Source: Tetragenococcus muriaticus DSM 15685
GTDB lineage: Bacteria > Bacillota > Bacilli > Lactobacillales > Enterococcaceae
Length of the DNA: 64,000 bases
Assembly: GCF_000423785.1 (NCBI RefSeq)
Contig: NZ_AUIQ01000002.1
Span: 28,971 to 92,970, forward strand
Direction of reading: 5' to 3'
Below, one piece after another: positions 50,604 through 61,308 of this stretch. Every line of letters starts with the position of its first letter. Within the stretch, counting starts at the first letter, position 1. The notes under the pieces were generated by a model, which was given only the letters and a program-made list of their open reading frames with translations, was not told the origin of the DNA and made no database searches. The position numbers and the translations under genes were made by a program.

Positions 50604-51122
50604 TCAACTCAGTTCTTTTAATTTTTCTGCCAGTTCTTTTAATTGTTCTTCATTCCAAGGTGAATTACGTCGATAATTTGCATATTTTATAGACTCCTGC
50701 TTACGTTCAATGGCTTCTTCAGTCTTTTGAACTGTTTTTTGTAACTCTCTAGCAGGAACTCGTAGCGCCCCTTGTGAAAAGATCACCCATTGTTCTGCTA
50801 AATCACTTGTTGCAACAGAAACTTGGGTCATAACGTCGTTTAATTCACCAGCAATTCTTTCAATATAACTATCGGCAGTTTCTCCTTCTTCAGTAAAAAC
50901 GACTTCTAGTTCATATTTATCATAATTTTGCGTAATTCCAGGAACAAATTGAGCATCAAATACAACAATAACTGGCAACTTTTCATATTTTGCATAGTTT
51001 GACAATGATTGTAATAGATCTTCACGGGCATCTTCCATTAAATTTTTATTTTTTAACTGAACAAGCTCAGGCCAAGCTCCAATCATATTGTAACCGTCGA
51101 CAATTAGTAATGGTTTTTTCAT
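50604..51122 (-). CDS. yacP: YacP/Rae1-like NYN-domain ribonuclease
   Basis: 172-residue NYN (PIN-like) nuclease; Rae1 in Bacillus enters the ribosomal A site and cuts mRNA. LLIVDGYNMIGAWPEL carries the first catalytic Asp and Asn, VIVVFDAQ the second Asp, and the TEEGETADSYIER segment the third. Start at the ATG giving MKKPLLIVDGYN; two earlier in-frame ATGs fall in the rlmB end. Confidence 0.9.
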   Translation of the reverse strand: MKKPLLIVDGYNMIGAWPELVQLKNKNLMEDAREDLLQSLSNYAKYEKLPVIVVFDAQFVPGITQNYDKYELEVVFTEEGETADSYIERIAGELNDVMTQVSVATSDLAEQWVIFSQGALRVPARELQKTVQKTEEAIERKQESIKYANYRRNSPWNEEQLKELAEKLKELS

Positions 51123-51126
51123 AATC

Positions 51127-51921
51127 TCACTCATTTCGTTTAACGAAAGCTTCATACATTAGTATGCCGCTTGCTACAGAAGCATTCAAACTTTGTACAT
51201 GTCCTGTCATAGGAACTGTAAGCATTTCGTCCACTTGTTTTTTTAACGCAGTATTCATTCCATGCCCTTCATTGCCAATGATTAATCCAATAGCTCCTGA
51301 AGCATCCCAATTTTGATAAGAAGTCCCGTCTATATCTGTGCCAAAGATCCAGAATCCTTTTTCTTTTAATTTAGTAACGGCTTGCGTTAAATTTGTTACG
51401 CGCGCTATTGGAACATATTCGACTGCACCCGTTGAAGTCTTAACCACAGTAGGCGTAATCCCACAAGCTCGATGTTTAGGAATGATTACACCATCCACTC
51501 CTGAAGCATCCGCTGTCCTTAAAATAGAACCAAAATTATGCGGATCTTCAATATGGTCCAAAAGAACAAAAAATGGCTGGGATTTCGTTTGTTCCATTAA
51601 CTCCTCCAATGACAAATACTGATAAGGAGTGATGGCTAATACGACTCCTTGATGAACACCTCCAGCACTCATTTGGTCTAATTTCTGTTTAGGAACCCAT
51701 TTCACAGGAACTGAATGTTCTTTTGCAAGAGTTTTTAATTCGTCAATTTTTGTACCACCAGCATTTTTTAATAAAAATAATTTATTTCCTCTAGCTTTTC
51801 TCAGCGCCTCTTGAGCTGCATGCTGGCCGAATACAAAATCGTTTTCATCGGTTTCATAGGGTTTCTCTTCTGTTTCACGTGTAACTTTTTTTACTTTTGA
51901 TTTACTTTTTGCTTTTTTCAT
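51127..51921 (-). CDS. rlmB: RlmB-like SpoU 2'-O-methyltransferase (YacO)
   Basis: 264-residue knotted methyltransferase of 23S rRNA (or tRNA). Substrate-binding L30e-like N-domain with FVFGQHAAQEALR, then motif 1 HIEDPHNFGSILRTADASG, motif 2 IIGNEGHGM and motif 3 SLNASVASGI. The lysine-rich N-terminal tail (MKKAKSKSKVKK) follows AAGGTGG and may bind RNA. A parS-like TGTTTCACGTGTAACT lies inside the gene at 51871-51886. Confidence 0.93.
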   Translation of the reverse strand: MKKAKSKSKVKKVTRETEEKPYETDENDFVFGQHAAQEALRKARGNKLFLLKNAGGTKIDELKTLAKEHSVPVKWVPKQKLDQMSAGGVHQGVVLAITPYQYLSLEELMEQTKSQPFFVLLDHIEDPHNFGSILRTADASGVDGVIIPKHRACGITPTVVKTSTGAVEYVPIARVTNLTQAVTKLKEKGFWIFGTDIDGTSYQNWDASGAIGLIIGNEGHGMNTALKKQVDEMLTVPMTGHVQSLNASVASGILMYEAFVKRNE

Positions 51922-52039
51922 TTTACCACCTTCTAAAAAAGTAAGAAAAATTTTTATATGCTTACTTATCACTATCTATTTATTAGATATATCATATCAT
52001 TTTTTATTAGATCAAGCGATTAAACAAACATATTACAAG

Positions 52040-52453
52040 TTATATCTTCTTTTTAACTTTTGAGGAATTTTCTTCTACTTTTTGAATACACCATACAGCC
52101 AATTCATCTAAGCGTTGCGTTTGTTTTGATAAATGTAGATAGCCCATCACACTTTCAAAACCTGTAGACATCCGATAGGTTTTGATATCCGTATTTTTAG
52201 CAATTGTATGACTTTTACTATTTCTTCCCCTTCGATAGTATTTTTCTTCTTCTTCTTGTAAAATTTGTTCATCTAACATCTGTTGGATCAAAAATGCTTG
52301 AGCTTTAGCTGACACATATTGTGTCGCAAAATGATGCAACTGCTTAGGCTGAGTTCTTCCTGTAGCTATAAGATGGTCTCGAATATAAACTTCGTAAATT
52401 GCATCTCCCACATAAGCTAAAGCTAAGCCGTTTAGTTGTTTATAATCTGTCAT
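52040..52453 (-). CDS. mrnC: Mini-ribonuclease III
   Basis: 137-residue RNase III domain without a dsRNA-binding domain; matures 23S r[21 protein letters not shown] holds the first catalytic Asp/Glu; ARGRNSK-like [10 protein letters not shown] follows. The ATG overlaps the cysS stop as ATGA and follows GGAGAAG. Confidence 0.94.
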   Translation of the reverse strand: MTDYKQLNGLALAYVGDAIYEVYIRDHLIATGRTQPKQLHHFATQYVSAKAQAFLIQQMLDEQILQEEEEKYYRRGRNSKSHTIAKNTDIKTYRMSTGFESVMGYLHLSKQTQRLDELAVWCIQKVEENSSKVKKKI

Positions 52454-53859
52454 GATTGTCTTCTCCATCTGGTTCCTTGAGGCGTATCTTCTAAAATAAT
52501 TCCTTGCTCTTTCAATTGATCGCGGATTTCATCACTACGAGCAAAATCTTTATTTTTACGTGCTTGATTTCGTTTGACAATTAATTGTTCAATTTGCTCA
52601 TCCGCTAAGTTTTCCTCAAATACAATTCCAAAAATAGCTACTAGTTCTAGAAAATGATCTAAAGCAAAACGCAGTACTGCATAGGAAACTACATCCTGTT
52701 CAATGTAACGATTCATCCATTTCGCTAGTTCATAAACTATAGTAATGCCATTCGCTGCGTTAAAATCATCATCCATTGCAATAATGAATTCATTAACTAA
52801 CTGCCTAACTTCTGTCATTTGTTCATTATCATCATTTAAACTACTTGTCGCGTTATTTAAGCGAAAAACAGCATTTTCATAAGTATTTTTCAAACGCTGT
52901 AAATTATTTTTTGCTTCTGTTAACGTTTTTTGACTATAACGTAACGGACGACGGTATTGTGTTGTCGCTAAGAAAAACCGCACAACTTGTGGATCAACTT
53001 CTTGTAAGATTTCATGAACAGTCACAAAATTACCTAAAGACTTACTCATTTTTTCATCATCTTCTCCAATGGTCACATAACCATTGTGCATCCAATAATT
53101 AGCAAATGTTTCTCCAGTTTTAGCCTCACTTTGTGCAATTTCATTTTCATGATGAGGGAACTCTAAATCCTGCCCTCCTCCATGAATATCAAGCGTATCA
53201 CCTAACAATTGATTCGCCATAACAGAGCATTCAATATGCCAGCCAGGCCGACCCTTTCCCCATGGAGACTGCCAAAAAATCTCCCCTTGCTTGGCAGTCT
53301 TCCACAAGGCAAAATCTAATGGGTCTTCTTTTGACTGCTGTTCTCCCCCGGTACGTTGGCTTGCTCCTACTTCTAATTCATCAACTGATTGATCACTTAA
53401 TCGTCCATATTCAGCAAATTTACGCGTACGATAGTAAACATCGCCATCCACTACATAGGCGTAACCCTTATCAATTAAAACTTGAATAAAATCTATAATA
53501 GGCTGTATATAGTCAACCACACGAGGATGATGATCTGCCAGTTTTACATTTAACTGTGAGGTATCGTCTATAAAAGCTTTGATAAATCGTTCAGCAACTT
53601 CAGAAGTTGTTATATCTAAGTCTTTAGCTGCTTGTATAATCTTATCGTCAACATCAGTAAAATTGGAAACATAGTCTACATCGTAACCACGAAATTCCAA
53701 GTACCGGCGAATTGTATCAAACGAAACTGCACTTCGACCGTTACCTATATGAATATAATTATAAACTGTAGGACCGCAAACATACATCTTGACTTTCCCA
53801 TCTGTGATTGGTTGAAATTCTTCTTTTTCTCTTGTTAATGTGTTATAGATCTTGATCAT
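52450..53859 (-). CDS. cysS: Cysteinyl-tRNA synthetase
   Basis: Class I synthetase, 469 residues. HIGH-type motif YIHIGNGR (about 35-42), KMSKSLGN (about 267-274), zinc ligands including Cys28 in YVCGPTVYN and the later CSVM and HHEN. Followed by mrnC, rlmB, yacP and the sigma factor in the enterococcal order. In enterococci cysE stands between gltX and cysS; here it is absent and only a 240-base non-coding stretch remains downstream of the T-box. AAAGGAG precedes the ATG. Confidence 0.96.
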   Translation of the reverse strand: MIKIYNTLTREKEEFQPITDGKVKMYVCGPTVYNYIHIGNGRSAVSFDTIRRYLEFRGYDVDYVSNFTDVDDKIIQAAKDLDITTSEVAERFIKAFIDDTSQLNVKLADHHPRVVDYIQPIIDFIQVLIDKGYAYVVDGDVYYRTRKFAEYGRLSDQSVDELEVGASQRTGGEQQSKEDPLDFALWKTAKQGEIFWQSPWGKGRPGWHIECSVMANQLLGDTLDIHGGGQDLEFPHHENEIAQSEAKTGETFANYWMHNGYVTIGEDDEKMSKSLGNFVTVHEILQEVDPQVVRFFLATTQYRRPLRYSQKTLTEAKNNLQRLKNTYENAVFRLNNATSSLNDDNEQMTEVRQLVNEFIIAMDDDFNAANGITIVYELAKWMNRYIEQDVVSYAVLRFALDHFLELVAIFGIVFEENLADEQIEQLIVKRNQARKNKDFARSDEIRDQLKEQGIILEDTPQGTRWRRQS

Positions 53860-54090
53860 TTTAGGCTCCTTTCATATATAAACATAAACCTTTACGCTAG
53901 CTTACTAAATGAACTTCTTTACTTCCAGATGAAAATAAAGCTACAGTCAATAAAAACCATAATAAAGAAAATCTACGTACTAAAACTTCTTTCAGAACAT
54001 AAATTTATAATTTCAGTACAATCTAATCGACTTTCTCACGTTTCTTTGATAATTCTATAATCCTATTAGGTATTTTTTTACTCCTATGTT
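53860..54090 (-). other. Long untranslated stretch between T-box terminator and cysS
   Basis: 231 bases with stops in all minus frames. One open stretch of about 34 codons (54000 to 53897) reads VLVRRFSLLWFLLTVALFSS, signal-peptide-like, but has no ATG, GTG or TTG with a ribosome site. No similarity to CysE recognised by eye. Could be a cysE deletion scar or long leader RNA. Confidence 0.5.
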
Positions 54091-54318
54091 AAAAATAAGC
54101 GTCTTCCAAGTAGGTTAGTTCCCTAACCTATTTGAAAGACGCTTATACACGTGGTTCCACTCTCATTGACAATATACCTCATTAAAAGCGTAACAAGCTT
54201 TCGACGTCTTTGGTTTTGCCAAAGCCACTTCCAGGTGCAATTCTTAATCTTTTTTTGACTGCCTCGCAGCAAAAGCCGTCTCTCTGTGAAAAAAAGATTA
54301 ATACTTCGTCTGTTCATT
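54091..54318 (-). ncRNA. T-box leader (Cys specifier) of cysS
   Basis: Minus-strand transcript beginning near 54316. Stem I carries GAATTGCACC with the specifier TGC (cysteine) at 54239-54237. The T-box sequence AGAGTGGAACCACGTG is at 54163-54148. The terminator AAGCGTCTT / AAGACGCTT with an inner AGGTTAG / CTAACCT stem and T-run covers 54146-54091. Uncharged tRNA-Cys should stabilise the antiterminator and switch cysS on. Confidence 0.92.
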
Positions 54319-54322
54319 GTGT

Positions 54323-54350
54323 TTTATAACAACTTATTCAAATGTGTTAA
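54323..54350 (-). promoter_or_regulatory. Promoter of the cysS T-box transcript
   Basis: Minus-strand TTAACA (54350-54345), 16 bases, TATAAA (54328-54323), inside the 3' end of gltX. Confidence 0.65.
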
Positions 54351-55781
54351 GGCTTTTTCTTTACCTAATAGTTCAACAGTATCAGGCAATTCCGGTCCAT
54401 GCATTGCTCCAGAAACCGCGATTCGAATTGGCATATACAAGTTCTTCCCCTTCGATCCTGTCTCTTTTTGCACTGTTTTGATCGCTTGTTTTACAGTTGG
54501 TGCATCCACCACATCCATTTGTTCTAACTGTGCTCTAAATGACTTAAGAACCGCTGGAACATTTTCTCCAGATAATACTTCTTTTGCTTTATCGTCTAAA
54601 ATAGGATGTTCATCAAAGAACAAATACGTTAAATCAACAATTTGAGCAGCATAACTCATTTGTGGTTGATACAAACTTACTAACTTTTTCACCCATGCCA
54701 AGCTTTCTGCACCAGGGTTGTCATCCACACGTCCAGCCGCTTGTAAGTAAGGTAAACACATATCTGTCAAAGTATCTACATCTAATTGTTTAATATAGTG
54801 ATTCCCAATCCACTCTAATTTTTTAGCGTCAAATGAAGCAGGGGATTTACTTAAACGATTGGATTCAAACATATCAATGATTTCTTGTTTTGAAAAAATC
54901 TCTTCTTCGCCTTTAGGAGACCAGCCAAGTAAGGCAATGAAATTCAACATGGCTTCTGGTAAATAACCTAATTCGCGATACTGTTCAATAAATTGTAAAA
55001 TAGTTTCATCTCTTTTACTTAATTTCTTACCTGTATCTGCGTTAATAATCAATGTCATATGTCCAAACTCCGGGGGTGTCCAGCCAAAAGCTTCATAGAT
55101 CATCATTTGTTTTGGAGTGTTAGCGATATGGTCATCGCCACGCAGAACATGGGTGATTTGCATCATATGATCGTCTACAGAGACTGCGAAATTATAAGTA
55201 GGCATTCCGTCTTTCTTTTGAATAATAAAATCGCCACCGACATTATCGGCTTCAAATACAATTTCATCTTTTACCATATCATTAAACCGATATTCAGTAT
55301 TTTTAGGAACACGGAAACGCACCACTGGAACGATACCTTGAGCTTCTTTTTCAGCCTGTTCTTCTGCGGATAAATGCGCACATTTTCCACTGTAATGTGG
55401 AATTTCGCCACGTGCTTTTTGAGCTTCTCTTTCTTCATCTAATTCTTCTTGCGTACAATAACATTTATACGCTCGATTACTAGCCAATAATTGCTCAATC
55501 AGCGGGAGATAAATATCTTGTCGCTCTGATTGACGGTAAGGACCATAGTCACCAGGTTTTTCTGGGGCCTCATCCCAGTCAACACCTAACCAAGCAAGAT
55601 TATCCAATTGACTTTTTTCCCCATCTTCAACATTACGTTTTTGATCAGTATCTTCAATTCGGATAATAAATTCACCATTCATATGCCGTGCATATAGGTA
55701 GTTAAATAAAGCTGTTCGAGCATTTCCAATGTGTAAATGCCCTGTTGGGCTCGGTGCATAACGTACACGTACTTTCGTCAT
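54324..55781 (-). CDS. gltX: Glutamyl-tRNA synthetase
   Basis: Class I synthetase, 485 residues. HIGH motif in [26 protein letters not shown] (about 252-257), and the zinc-type CYC...C region ([12 protein letters not shown] to SGKC). The ATG at 55781 lies nine bases after AGAGG; the ATG two codons before is too close. As cysE is lost, gltX is followed directly by the T-box. Confidence 0.95.
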   Translation of the reverse strand: MTKVRVRYAPSPTGHLHIGNARTALFNYLYARHMNGEFIIRIEDTDQKRNVEDGEKSQLDNLAWLGVDWDEAPEKPGDYGPYRQSERQDIYLPLIEQLLASNRAYKCYCTQEELDEEREAQKARGEIPHYSGKCAHLSAEEQAEKEAQGIVPVVRFRVPKNTEYRFNDMVKDEIVFEADNVGGDFIIQKKDGMPTYNFAVSVDDHMMQITHVLRGDDHIANTPKQMMIYEAFGWTPPEFGHMTLIINADTGKKLSKRDETILQFIEQYRELGYLPEAMLNFIALLGWSPKGEEEIFSKQEIIDMFESNRLSKSPASFDAKKLEWIGNHYIKQLDVDTLTDMCLPYLQAAGRVDDNPGAESLAWVKKLVSLYQPQMSYAAQIVDLTYLFFDEHPILDDKAKEVLSGENVPAVLKSFRAQLEQMDVVDAPTVKQAIKTVQKETGSKGKNLYMPIRIAVSGAMHGPELPDTVELLGKEKALTHLNKLL

Positions 55782-55920
55782 ATTCATCTTCCTCTTCCTT
55801 TTAGTTCTTATTATTTATTGAATATAAGAACAACTATTCAGCTAAAATTGTACATTTAAACAAGAAATTAGTAAAGCCTCATGGCTAATCTAACCCCTAT
55901 TTAGCTAATAATCTATCCTA

Positions 55921-57045
55921 TTATTCTTGATCTTGACTATCGATACCTCGGTTAGCATGAGCTGGTTTAGCAAAAATCATGCGTCCAGCAGCCGTTTGTA
56001 AAGCACTTGTGACAACGACACTTAACTGCTCATTCATATAATGTTGTCCTTCTTCAACTACGACCATAGTGCCATCATCTAGATAAGCAACGCCTTGCTG
56101 ACGCTCAGTTCCAGCCTTTATAATCATGACCTTCAGGGATTCTCCAGGGATAACCACTGGTTTTACTGCATTAGCTAACTGGTTAACATTTAAAATAGGA
56201 ACGTTTTGAAATTCAGCTACTTTATTTAAATTGTAATCATTTGTTACAACAATACCATCTAATAATTTGGCAAGCTTTAATAATTTGCTATCTACTTCAG
56301 AGATATCTTCAAAATCACCATCATACATTTCCACAGAGATGCCATCTTCTTTTTGCAAAGAATTTAAAATATCCAATCCTCTACGACCACGCACGCGTTT
56401 GATACTATCTCCAGAATCGGCAATATATTGCAACTCATATAACACAAAGTTGGGAATCAAAAGCACACCTTCGATAAAGCCTGTCTGTGCAATATCATAG
56501 ATTCTTCCATCGATAATAACACTTGTATCTAATATTTTATATTTATGAAAATTATCTTCTATCTTTCGATCTAATAACTGCTGACTTTGTGTCTCGTTTT
56601 TCTTTCCTCTAGGCGCAAAAAGTTTTTTCCATTCCTCAATTCTTGTCACACTAATTTGAAAGCCAAAATATCCTATTAAAATCATTAATAAAATGGGAAC
56701 AACACTATTAACAAAAGGAATTTCCCAATTGTAGAAGGGAAGTGATACGATCATACCAACAATTAGCCCTAAAATTGTCCCAATAGCCCCGAATAAAAGA
56801 TAGGTTAAGCTAAAACCACTTAACCACTTTTCGACTTTTCTTATTCCGGTTGAAATCATATTCACAACCACTAAAGAAAAGAGATAAAAAATAATTGCAC
56901 CAATCAAGCTATTCGTTATATTATTATTTAACCAAGCATTTTGCTGTTGCTCGATTGCTTCCCAAGCCAAAGGCAAAGAAGAAATCCCTAAACTTGCGCC
57001 AGCTAAAACCATTAAAACTGTGATGACTCGTTTTTGCATACTCAC
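55921..57045 (-). CDS. yacL: YacL-like PIN/TRAM membrane protein
   Basis: 374 residues: four N-terminal membrane helices (about 5-145), a PIN nuclease domain beginning KILDTSVIIDGRIYDIAQTG, and a TRAM RNA-binding domain (about 285-350). Function not settled; the family is next to radA throughout Firmicutes. 19 bases after radA. Confidence 0.92.
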   Translation of the reverse strand: MSMQKRVITVLMVLAGASLGISSLPLAWEAIEQQQNAWLNNNITNSLIGAIIFYLFSLVVVNMISTGIRKVEKWLSGFSLTYLLFGAIGTILGLIVGMIVSLPFYNWEIPFVNSVVPILLMILIGYFGFQISVTRIEEWKKLFAPRGKKNETQSQQLLDRKIEDNFHKYKILDTSVIIDGRIYDIAQTGFIEGVLLIPNFVLYELQYIADSGDSIKRVRGRRGLDILNSLQKEDGISVEMYDGDFEDISEVDSKLLKLAKLLDGIVVTNDYNLNKVAEFQNVPILNVNQLANAVKPVVIPGESLKVMIIKAGTERQQGVAYLDDGTMVVVEEGQHYMNEQLSVVVTSALQTAAGRMIFAKPAHANRGIDSQDQE

Positions 57046-57064
57046 ACCTCCTTCTTATCTATTT

Positions 57065-58435
57065 TTAGCGAAATACACGTTTCAATGTTTCATCAAGTGT
57101 TTCTACACCAACAATCTCAATGTCATCTGGCGCTGTCCAACCGTTTAAATTATTTTTTGGTAGATAGACTTTTTCAAAGCCTAACTTTTGTACTTCTTTA
57201 ACTCGCTGTTCAATAGCACTCACGCGTCGAATTTCACCGGTTAAACCAATTTCACCAATAAAACACTCGGTAGGTTTAGTTCCTCTTTCTTTATAGCTTG
57301 ACGCAATACTAATTGCAGTAGCTAAATCGATTGCTGGTTCATTTAATTTTACACCACCAGCTGCTTTTAAATAAGCATCTTGGTTTTGTAAAAGTAAACC
57401 GGCACGCTTTTCTAACACGGCCATGATTAAAGAAACTCGATTAAAATCAAGCCCAGTCGTCGCTCGTTTGGCATTGCCAAACATCGTAGGAGTGACTAAG
57501 GCTTGAATTTCAACTAAAATGGGGCGTGTTCCTTCCATTGCTACTACAATTGAAGAACCGCTTGTCCCTTCTAATCGTTCTTCTAAAAAGACTTGAGAAG
57601 GATTAATCACTTCCTTTAATCCTTGTTCATACATTTCAAAAATACCAATCTCGTTTGTTGAACCAAAACGATTTTTTACTGCTCGTAAAATACGGAAACT
57701 CTGATGCTCATCTCCTTCAAAATATAAAACCGTATCGACCATATGCTCAAGCATTCGAGGTCCTGCAATAGATCCTTCTTTAGTTACATGACCCACTACA
57801 AAAACAGCAATACCATTTGCTTTGGCAATTTTTAATAACTCAGCAGTTGTTTCTCGGACCTGACTAACACTTCCAGCAACACTAGAGATATCTGGTTGGG
57901 TCATCGTTTGAACAGAATCAATAATCACATAATCTGGATTCAACTTTTCAATCGTTTCCCGAATATCTTGCATATCTGTTTCTGCGAATAAATAAAAATC
58001 ATTCGCCTCATCACCTAGACGTTGAGCCCGTAATTTGATTTGTTCTGCGCTTTCTTCCCCAGAAACATAAAGAACTGTTCCCCCAGTTGCTGCTAATTGT
58101 TGAGAAACTTGTAAAAGTAATGTGGACTTTCCTATACCAGGATCACCGCCCAAAAGAACCATTGAACCTGGTACTACACCTCCACCTAACACACGATTTA
58201 ATTCGTTTAAAGCTGTCTTTACTCGAGGCTCTTTTTTAGGAACAACATCCTTTAAAAGTGTTGGCTGCATTTTTTCTCCTGTTAAAGTCGATCGAGTCTT
58301 ACGGTCAGTAGCATCTTGGATTTTTTCTTCTACCATTGAATTCCAACTACCACAATTAGGACATTTTCCCAAATATCGTGGTGAAATATACCCACAATTT
58401 TGACATTCAAACTGTGTTTTTGCCTTTTTTGCCAT
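57065..58435 (-). CDS. radA: RadA, DNA repair ATPase
   Basis: 456 residues; helicase-like RecA paralogue for branch migration. N-terminal zinc motif [18 protein letters not shown], Walker [13 protein letters not shown], diagnostic KNRFGST and a C-terminal Lon-like domain. 23 bases after dut. Confidence 0.96.
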   Translation of the reverse strand: MAKKAKTQFECQNCGYISPRYLGKCPNCGSWNSMVEEKIQDATDRKTRSTLTGEKMQPTLLKDVVPKKEPRVKTALNELNRVLGGGVVPGSMVLLGGDPGIGKSTLLLQVSQQLAATGGTVLYVSGEESAEQIKLRAQRLGDEANDFYLFAETDMQDIRETIEKLNPDYVIIDSVQTMTQPDISSVAGSVSQVRETTAELLKIAKANGIAVFVVGHVTKEGSIAGPRMLEHMVDTVLYFEGDEHQSFRILRAVKNRFGSTNEIGIFEMYEQGLKEVINPSQVFLEERLEGTSGSSIVVAMEGTRPILVEIQALVTPTMFGNAKRATTGLDFNRVSLIMAVLEKRAGLLLQNQDAYLKAAGGVKLNEPAIDLATAISIASSYKERGTKPTECFIGEIGLTGEIRRVSAIEQRVKEVQKLGFEKVYLPKNNLNGWTAPDDIEIVGVETLDETLKRVFR

Positions 58436-58458
58436 AATTTCCCTCGCTTTTATTTCAT

Positions 58459-58959
58459 TTAATCAGACGAACCCAAACCGCCTGTGCGGTCATGATTTGT
58501 TTGATCTTGGTCAGCCTTTAAAAATGACAAGAAAATTCCTTGCCCAATTCGTTCCCCTTTTTTAATAACAATATCTTTGACGCCAAAATTAGTAAATTGA
58601 AACATAATATGTCCTTCATTTTCTTGGTTATTATAATAGTCACTATCAATAATACCCACACCATTTGAGACAAGCAAAAAGCGTTTTAATGGATTGCTGG
58701 AACGATTCGCCAGTTGTAAAAATTCGTCTTCCATCATATACGCTTTAACTCCCGTAGGTACCAAAACGGGTTTTATCTTTTTTTCTGTTGTCGCATTATC
58801 ATTTATTTTGCTTGTTAGCAACTGTTTCCATATACTCGGGATAACGATCTCTTCTGCTGCTTCAAAGTCATAGCCAGCAGAATGATGCGTTGCTCGTTGA
58901 GGCAAACGGACTTCTTCTTTTATATAATCTGTAACAACTTCAAATCCTCTTTTTTTCAT
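58459..58959 (-). CDS. dut: dUTP diphosphatase (trimeric type)
   Basis: Hydrolyses dUTP to dUMP to keep uracil out of DNA; 166 residues. Motifs in order: [39 protein letters not shown] and the C-terminal RTGGLGSSD arm. Longer than the minimal enzyme through an insert of about 25 residues ([17 protein letters not shown]), as in enterococcal relatives. Confidence 0.93.
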   Translation of the reverse strand: MKKRGFEVVTDYIKEEVRLPQRATHHSAGYDFEAAEEIVIPSIWKQLLTSKINDNATTEKKIKPVLVPTGVKAYMMEDEFLQLANRSSNPLKRFLLVSNGVGIIDSDYYNNQENEGHIMFQFTNFGVKDIVIKKGERIGQGIFLSFLKADQDQTNHDRTGGLGSSD

Positions 58960-59149
58960 AACAACCCTCCATTAAGACTACGCTTATTTTACCACATCTT
59001 ATCGAAAAAAATGAACGTCTTTGTGTTTTCTAAAAATTTCTCAAGGAATAACAAAAAGGATGTTACTTTTTATAGAACTTGCCTTCCTTTTGCATCTTTT
59101 TCCTTTACGCGTTACGATAAAGTTAAATACAGGAAGGAAGGTATGTCAA

Positions 59150-60061
59150 ATGACAAAAAGCATCCTAGATAAAACAACTACATTGAACAATGGTGTTCAA
59201 ATGCCTTATTTTGGTTTAGGAGTATGGCAAACTGATAATCGTACCGCACAAAATTCTGTCATTGAAGCAATCAAAAATGGTTACCATTTAATCGATACTG
59301 CTAAGCAATACGGAAATCAAGCAGGTGTTGCCAAAGGTATCCGTGAAGGTTTACGCCAAACAGGAGGTAATCGCAAAGATTTATTCATTACTTCTAAAGT
59401 TTTTGACGGTGATGCTGGTTATGATTCTACGCTGCATGCTTTTTATGATACACTGCATGAATTACAGTTAAGCTATATTGATTTGTATTTAATCCATTGG
59501 CCAGTTAACGAACGTTATATTGATACTTGGCATGCCTTAGAGAAATTATATAAAGATGGTTTAATACGTGCTATTGGTATCTCGAATTTTGATAACGAAC
59601 GGCTACAAAATCTATTAGACCATGCCACTGTCACTCCAGCAGTTAACCAAATGGAATATAATCCATTAAATCAAGAAAAAGAATTTCATGAAATGGCAAA
59701 AATGACCGGTATTCAATTAGAAGCCTGGTCTCCATTAGGTGGTGGCCAAGCATTAAACAATCCAACGATTAAGCAATTAGCTCAAAAATATAATAAAACA
59801 GCCGCACAAATTATTTTACGTTGGAACTATCAACAAGATGTCGTTACGATTCCAAAGTCTACACATCAACAACGTATTATTGAAAATACTCAAATCACTG
59901 ACTTTGAATTATCTAATGAAGACGTTCAAAAGATTCACAAATTGGATGAACAAAAACGGACGCTTTGGTATGATGACTTCTATTGGCATAATCCAAACGA
60001 TCCCAATAACCATCCGGAATCAATTGAAGTTTGGGACGATACAGAGGAATATAAAAATTGA
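59150..60061 (+). CDS. Aldo/keto reductase (2,5-diketogluconate reductase-like)
   Basis: NADPH-dependent carbonyl reductase, 303 residues, single TIM barrel. Catalytic tetrad visible: Asp of LIDTAKQYGNQ with Tyr four residues on, Lys of FITSKV, His of LIHWP. NADPH-binding IPKSTHQQRI near 236-245. Start at the ATG after AGGAAGGAAGG. Single gene bounded by a strong terminator. Confidence 0.9.
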   Translation: MTKSILDKTTTLNNGVQMPYFGLGVWQTDNRTAQNSVIEAIKNGYHLIDTAKQYGNQAGVAKGIREGLRQTGGNRKDLFITSKVFDGDAGYDSTLHAFYDTLHELQLSYIDLYLIHWPVNERYIDTWHALEKLYKDGLIRAIGISNFDNERLQNLLDHATVTPAVNQMEYNPLNQEKEFHEMAKMTGIQLEAWSPLGGGQALNNPTIKQLAQKYNKTAAQIILRWNYQQDVVTIPKSTHQQRIIENTQITDFELSNEDVQKIHKLDEQKRTLWYDDFYWHNPNDPNNHPESIEVWDDTEEYKN

Positions 60062-60066
60062 ACTGG

Positions 60067-60111
60067 TAAAAATAAGAGAGAAGCCCTTGATAAGGCTTCT
60101 CTCTTATTTTC
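60067..60111 (+). terminator. Terminator of the aldo/keto reductase gene
   Basis: Perfect 17-bp stem AAAATAAGAGAGAAGCC / GGCTTCTCTCTTATTTT. May also stop the YkvI-like transcript. Confidence 0.92.
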
Positions 60112-60180
60112 ATTGAGATGAAATAATGATCTACAGGCTATTATAATAGATAACCAGCACTCAAGTTGCTTTTCTTTCTG

Positions 60181-61269
60181 TTATTCTTTTATCGTTTCAA
60201 CCGAAGTTTTTTCCTGGTTTTCTTTTTGCTTAATACAAAATTTATACCAGGCATATACAAAAATACCTAAAACAATAAATCCACCATAACCAACTGCAGG
60301 ATAAACAAAACTAATCACATTTGTAAATCCGCCAAAGCTTAAAGCAGTAGCAGCTACAACAACACCTAGTAATACATAACGAAAGTTCTTTTTCTTTGGT
60401 GTAATAAAGCTAGTTGAAAATGAATATAATACGCTCATTGCAGTATTCCAAATTTCAAAAAATATCAAAATGGACATAACAAGCCCCACCCAGGGTTGAA
60501 TCAAACGTGCCATCTGCAGCATTGGTAAATCAAAGCTGGCCACTTGGGAAGAGGTTGCAAATAATGTTAAGTTAATTAAGACAATTAATAAACCAACTAT
60601 AATTCCACCAATCAACCCACCTTTGCGTGCAACTTTTTTGTCTTTTTCTACACCGCCTAAAAGAAAGGCTGTTGCGACACCTGTCGTTAAATTCACTGAA
60701 GCATAATTTAATGCACTTACCCACCAATTAGGTAAGGGGGAAGACAACTCTAAAGCCTCTATGTTCATAAAGGCAATATCCCATTCTGCTGTTAAAAGAG
60801 AGCGAAAATTAATAGCAATAACCAAAATAATTAGAAAGGGAGCGACTACTCCGATAGCATCAATAACCCTTTTAGTGTCCATCATGCCTACCAAAAAAAT
60901 AAGCAACACACAAATGAAATTTCCTAACCAAATCGGCCAGCCAAATTGTTGATTTAAATTACTTCCTGCACCGGCTACCATCACAACACCAATTCCAAAT
61001 AATGTTAATAATAAAAAAATATCAATAATACGGTTAGTGATCGGGGAGGCTATACGATTTAATACATCGCGATGTGAGTAAGCTTTAAAAAAATGACCCA
61101 TATCAACTATAACAAAACCAAAAAAGCCAAAGATAAAGACAGAAACGATTGTTCCAATAATTCCCCAAATGCCAAAACTAGTAAAATATTGTAATATTTC
61201 CTGGCCTGAGGCAAAACCTGCGCCAATAATAATTCCTACAAAAGCCATAGCAATCCTAAATTGTCTCAT
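60181..61269 (-). CDS. YkvI-family membrane transporter (LeuT-like fold)
   Basis: 362 residues with about ten hydrophobic segments. GIIIGAGFASGQEILQYFT (about 13-31) is diagnostic of the COG3949/YkvI group, which is related to amino-acid transporters. No substrate is established for it. It lies 39 bases after an isoleucine-2-epimerase-like aminotransferase, probably in one transcript, suggesting transport of a branched-chain or D-amino acid. AAAGG precedes the ATG weakly. Confidence 0.82.
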   Translation of the reverse strand: MRQFRIAMAFVGIIIGAGFASGQEILQYFTSFGIWGIIGTIVSVFIFGFFGFVIVDMGHFFKAYSHRDVLNRIASPITNRIIDIFLLLTLFGIGVVMVAGAGSNLNQQFGWPIWLGNFICVLLIFLVGMMDTKRVIDAIGVVAPFLIILVIAINFRSLLTAEWDIAFMNIEALELSSPLPNWWVSALNYASVNLTTGVATAFLLGGVEKDKKVARKGGLIGGIIVGLLIVLINLTLFATSSQVASFDLPMLQMARLIQPWVGLVMSILIFFEIWNTAMSVLYSFSTSFITPKKKNFRYVLLGVVVAATALSFGGFTNVISFVYPAVGYGGFIVLGIFVYAWYKFCIKQKENQEKTSVETIKE

Positions 61270-61308
61270 ATATCTACCAACCTTTCTTACTACCTTAGGG
61301 ATTCAAAG

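Noticed and set aside
53897..54000. 34-codon hydrophobic reading between T-box and cysS
   Set aside because: No start codon with a ribosome site; too short to call.
54123..54317. 64-residue open frame before cysS
   Set aside because: Lies entirely in the T-box leader RNA.
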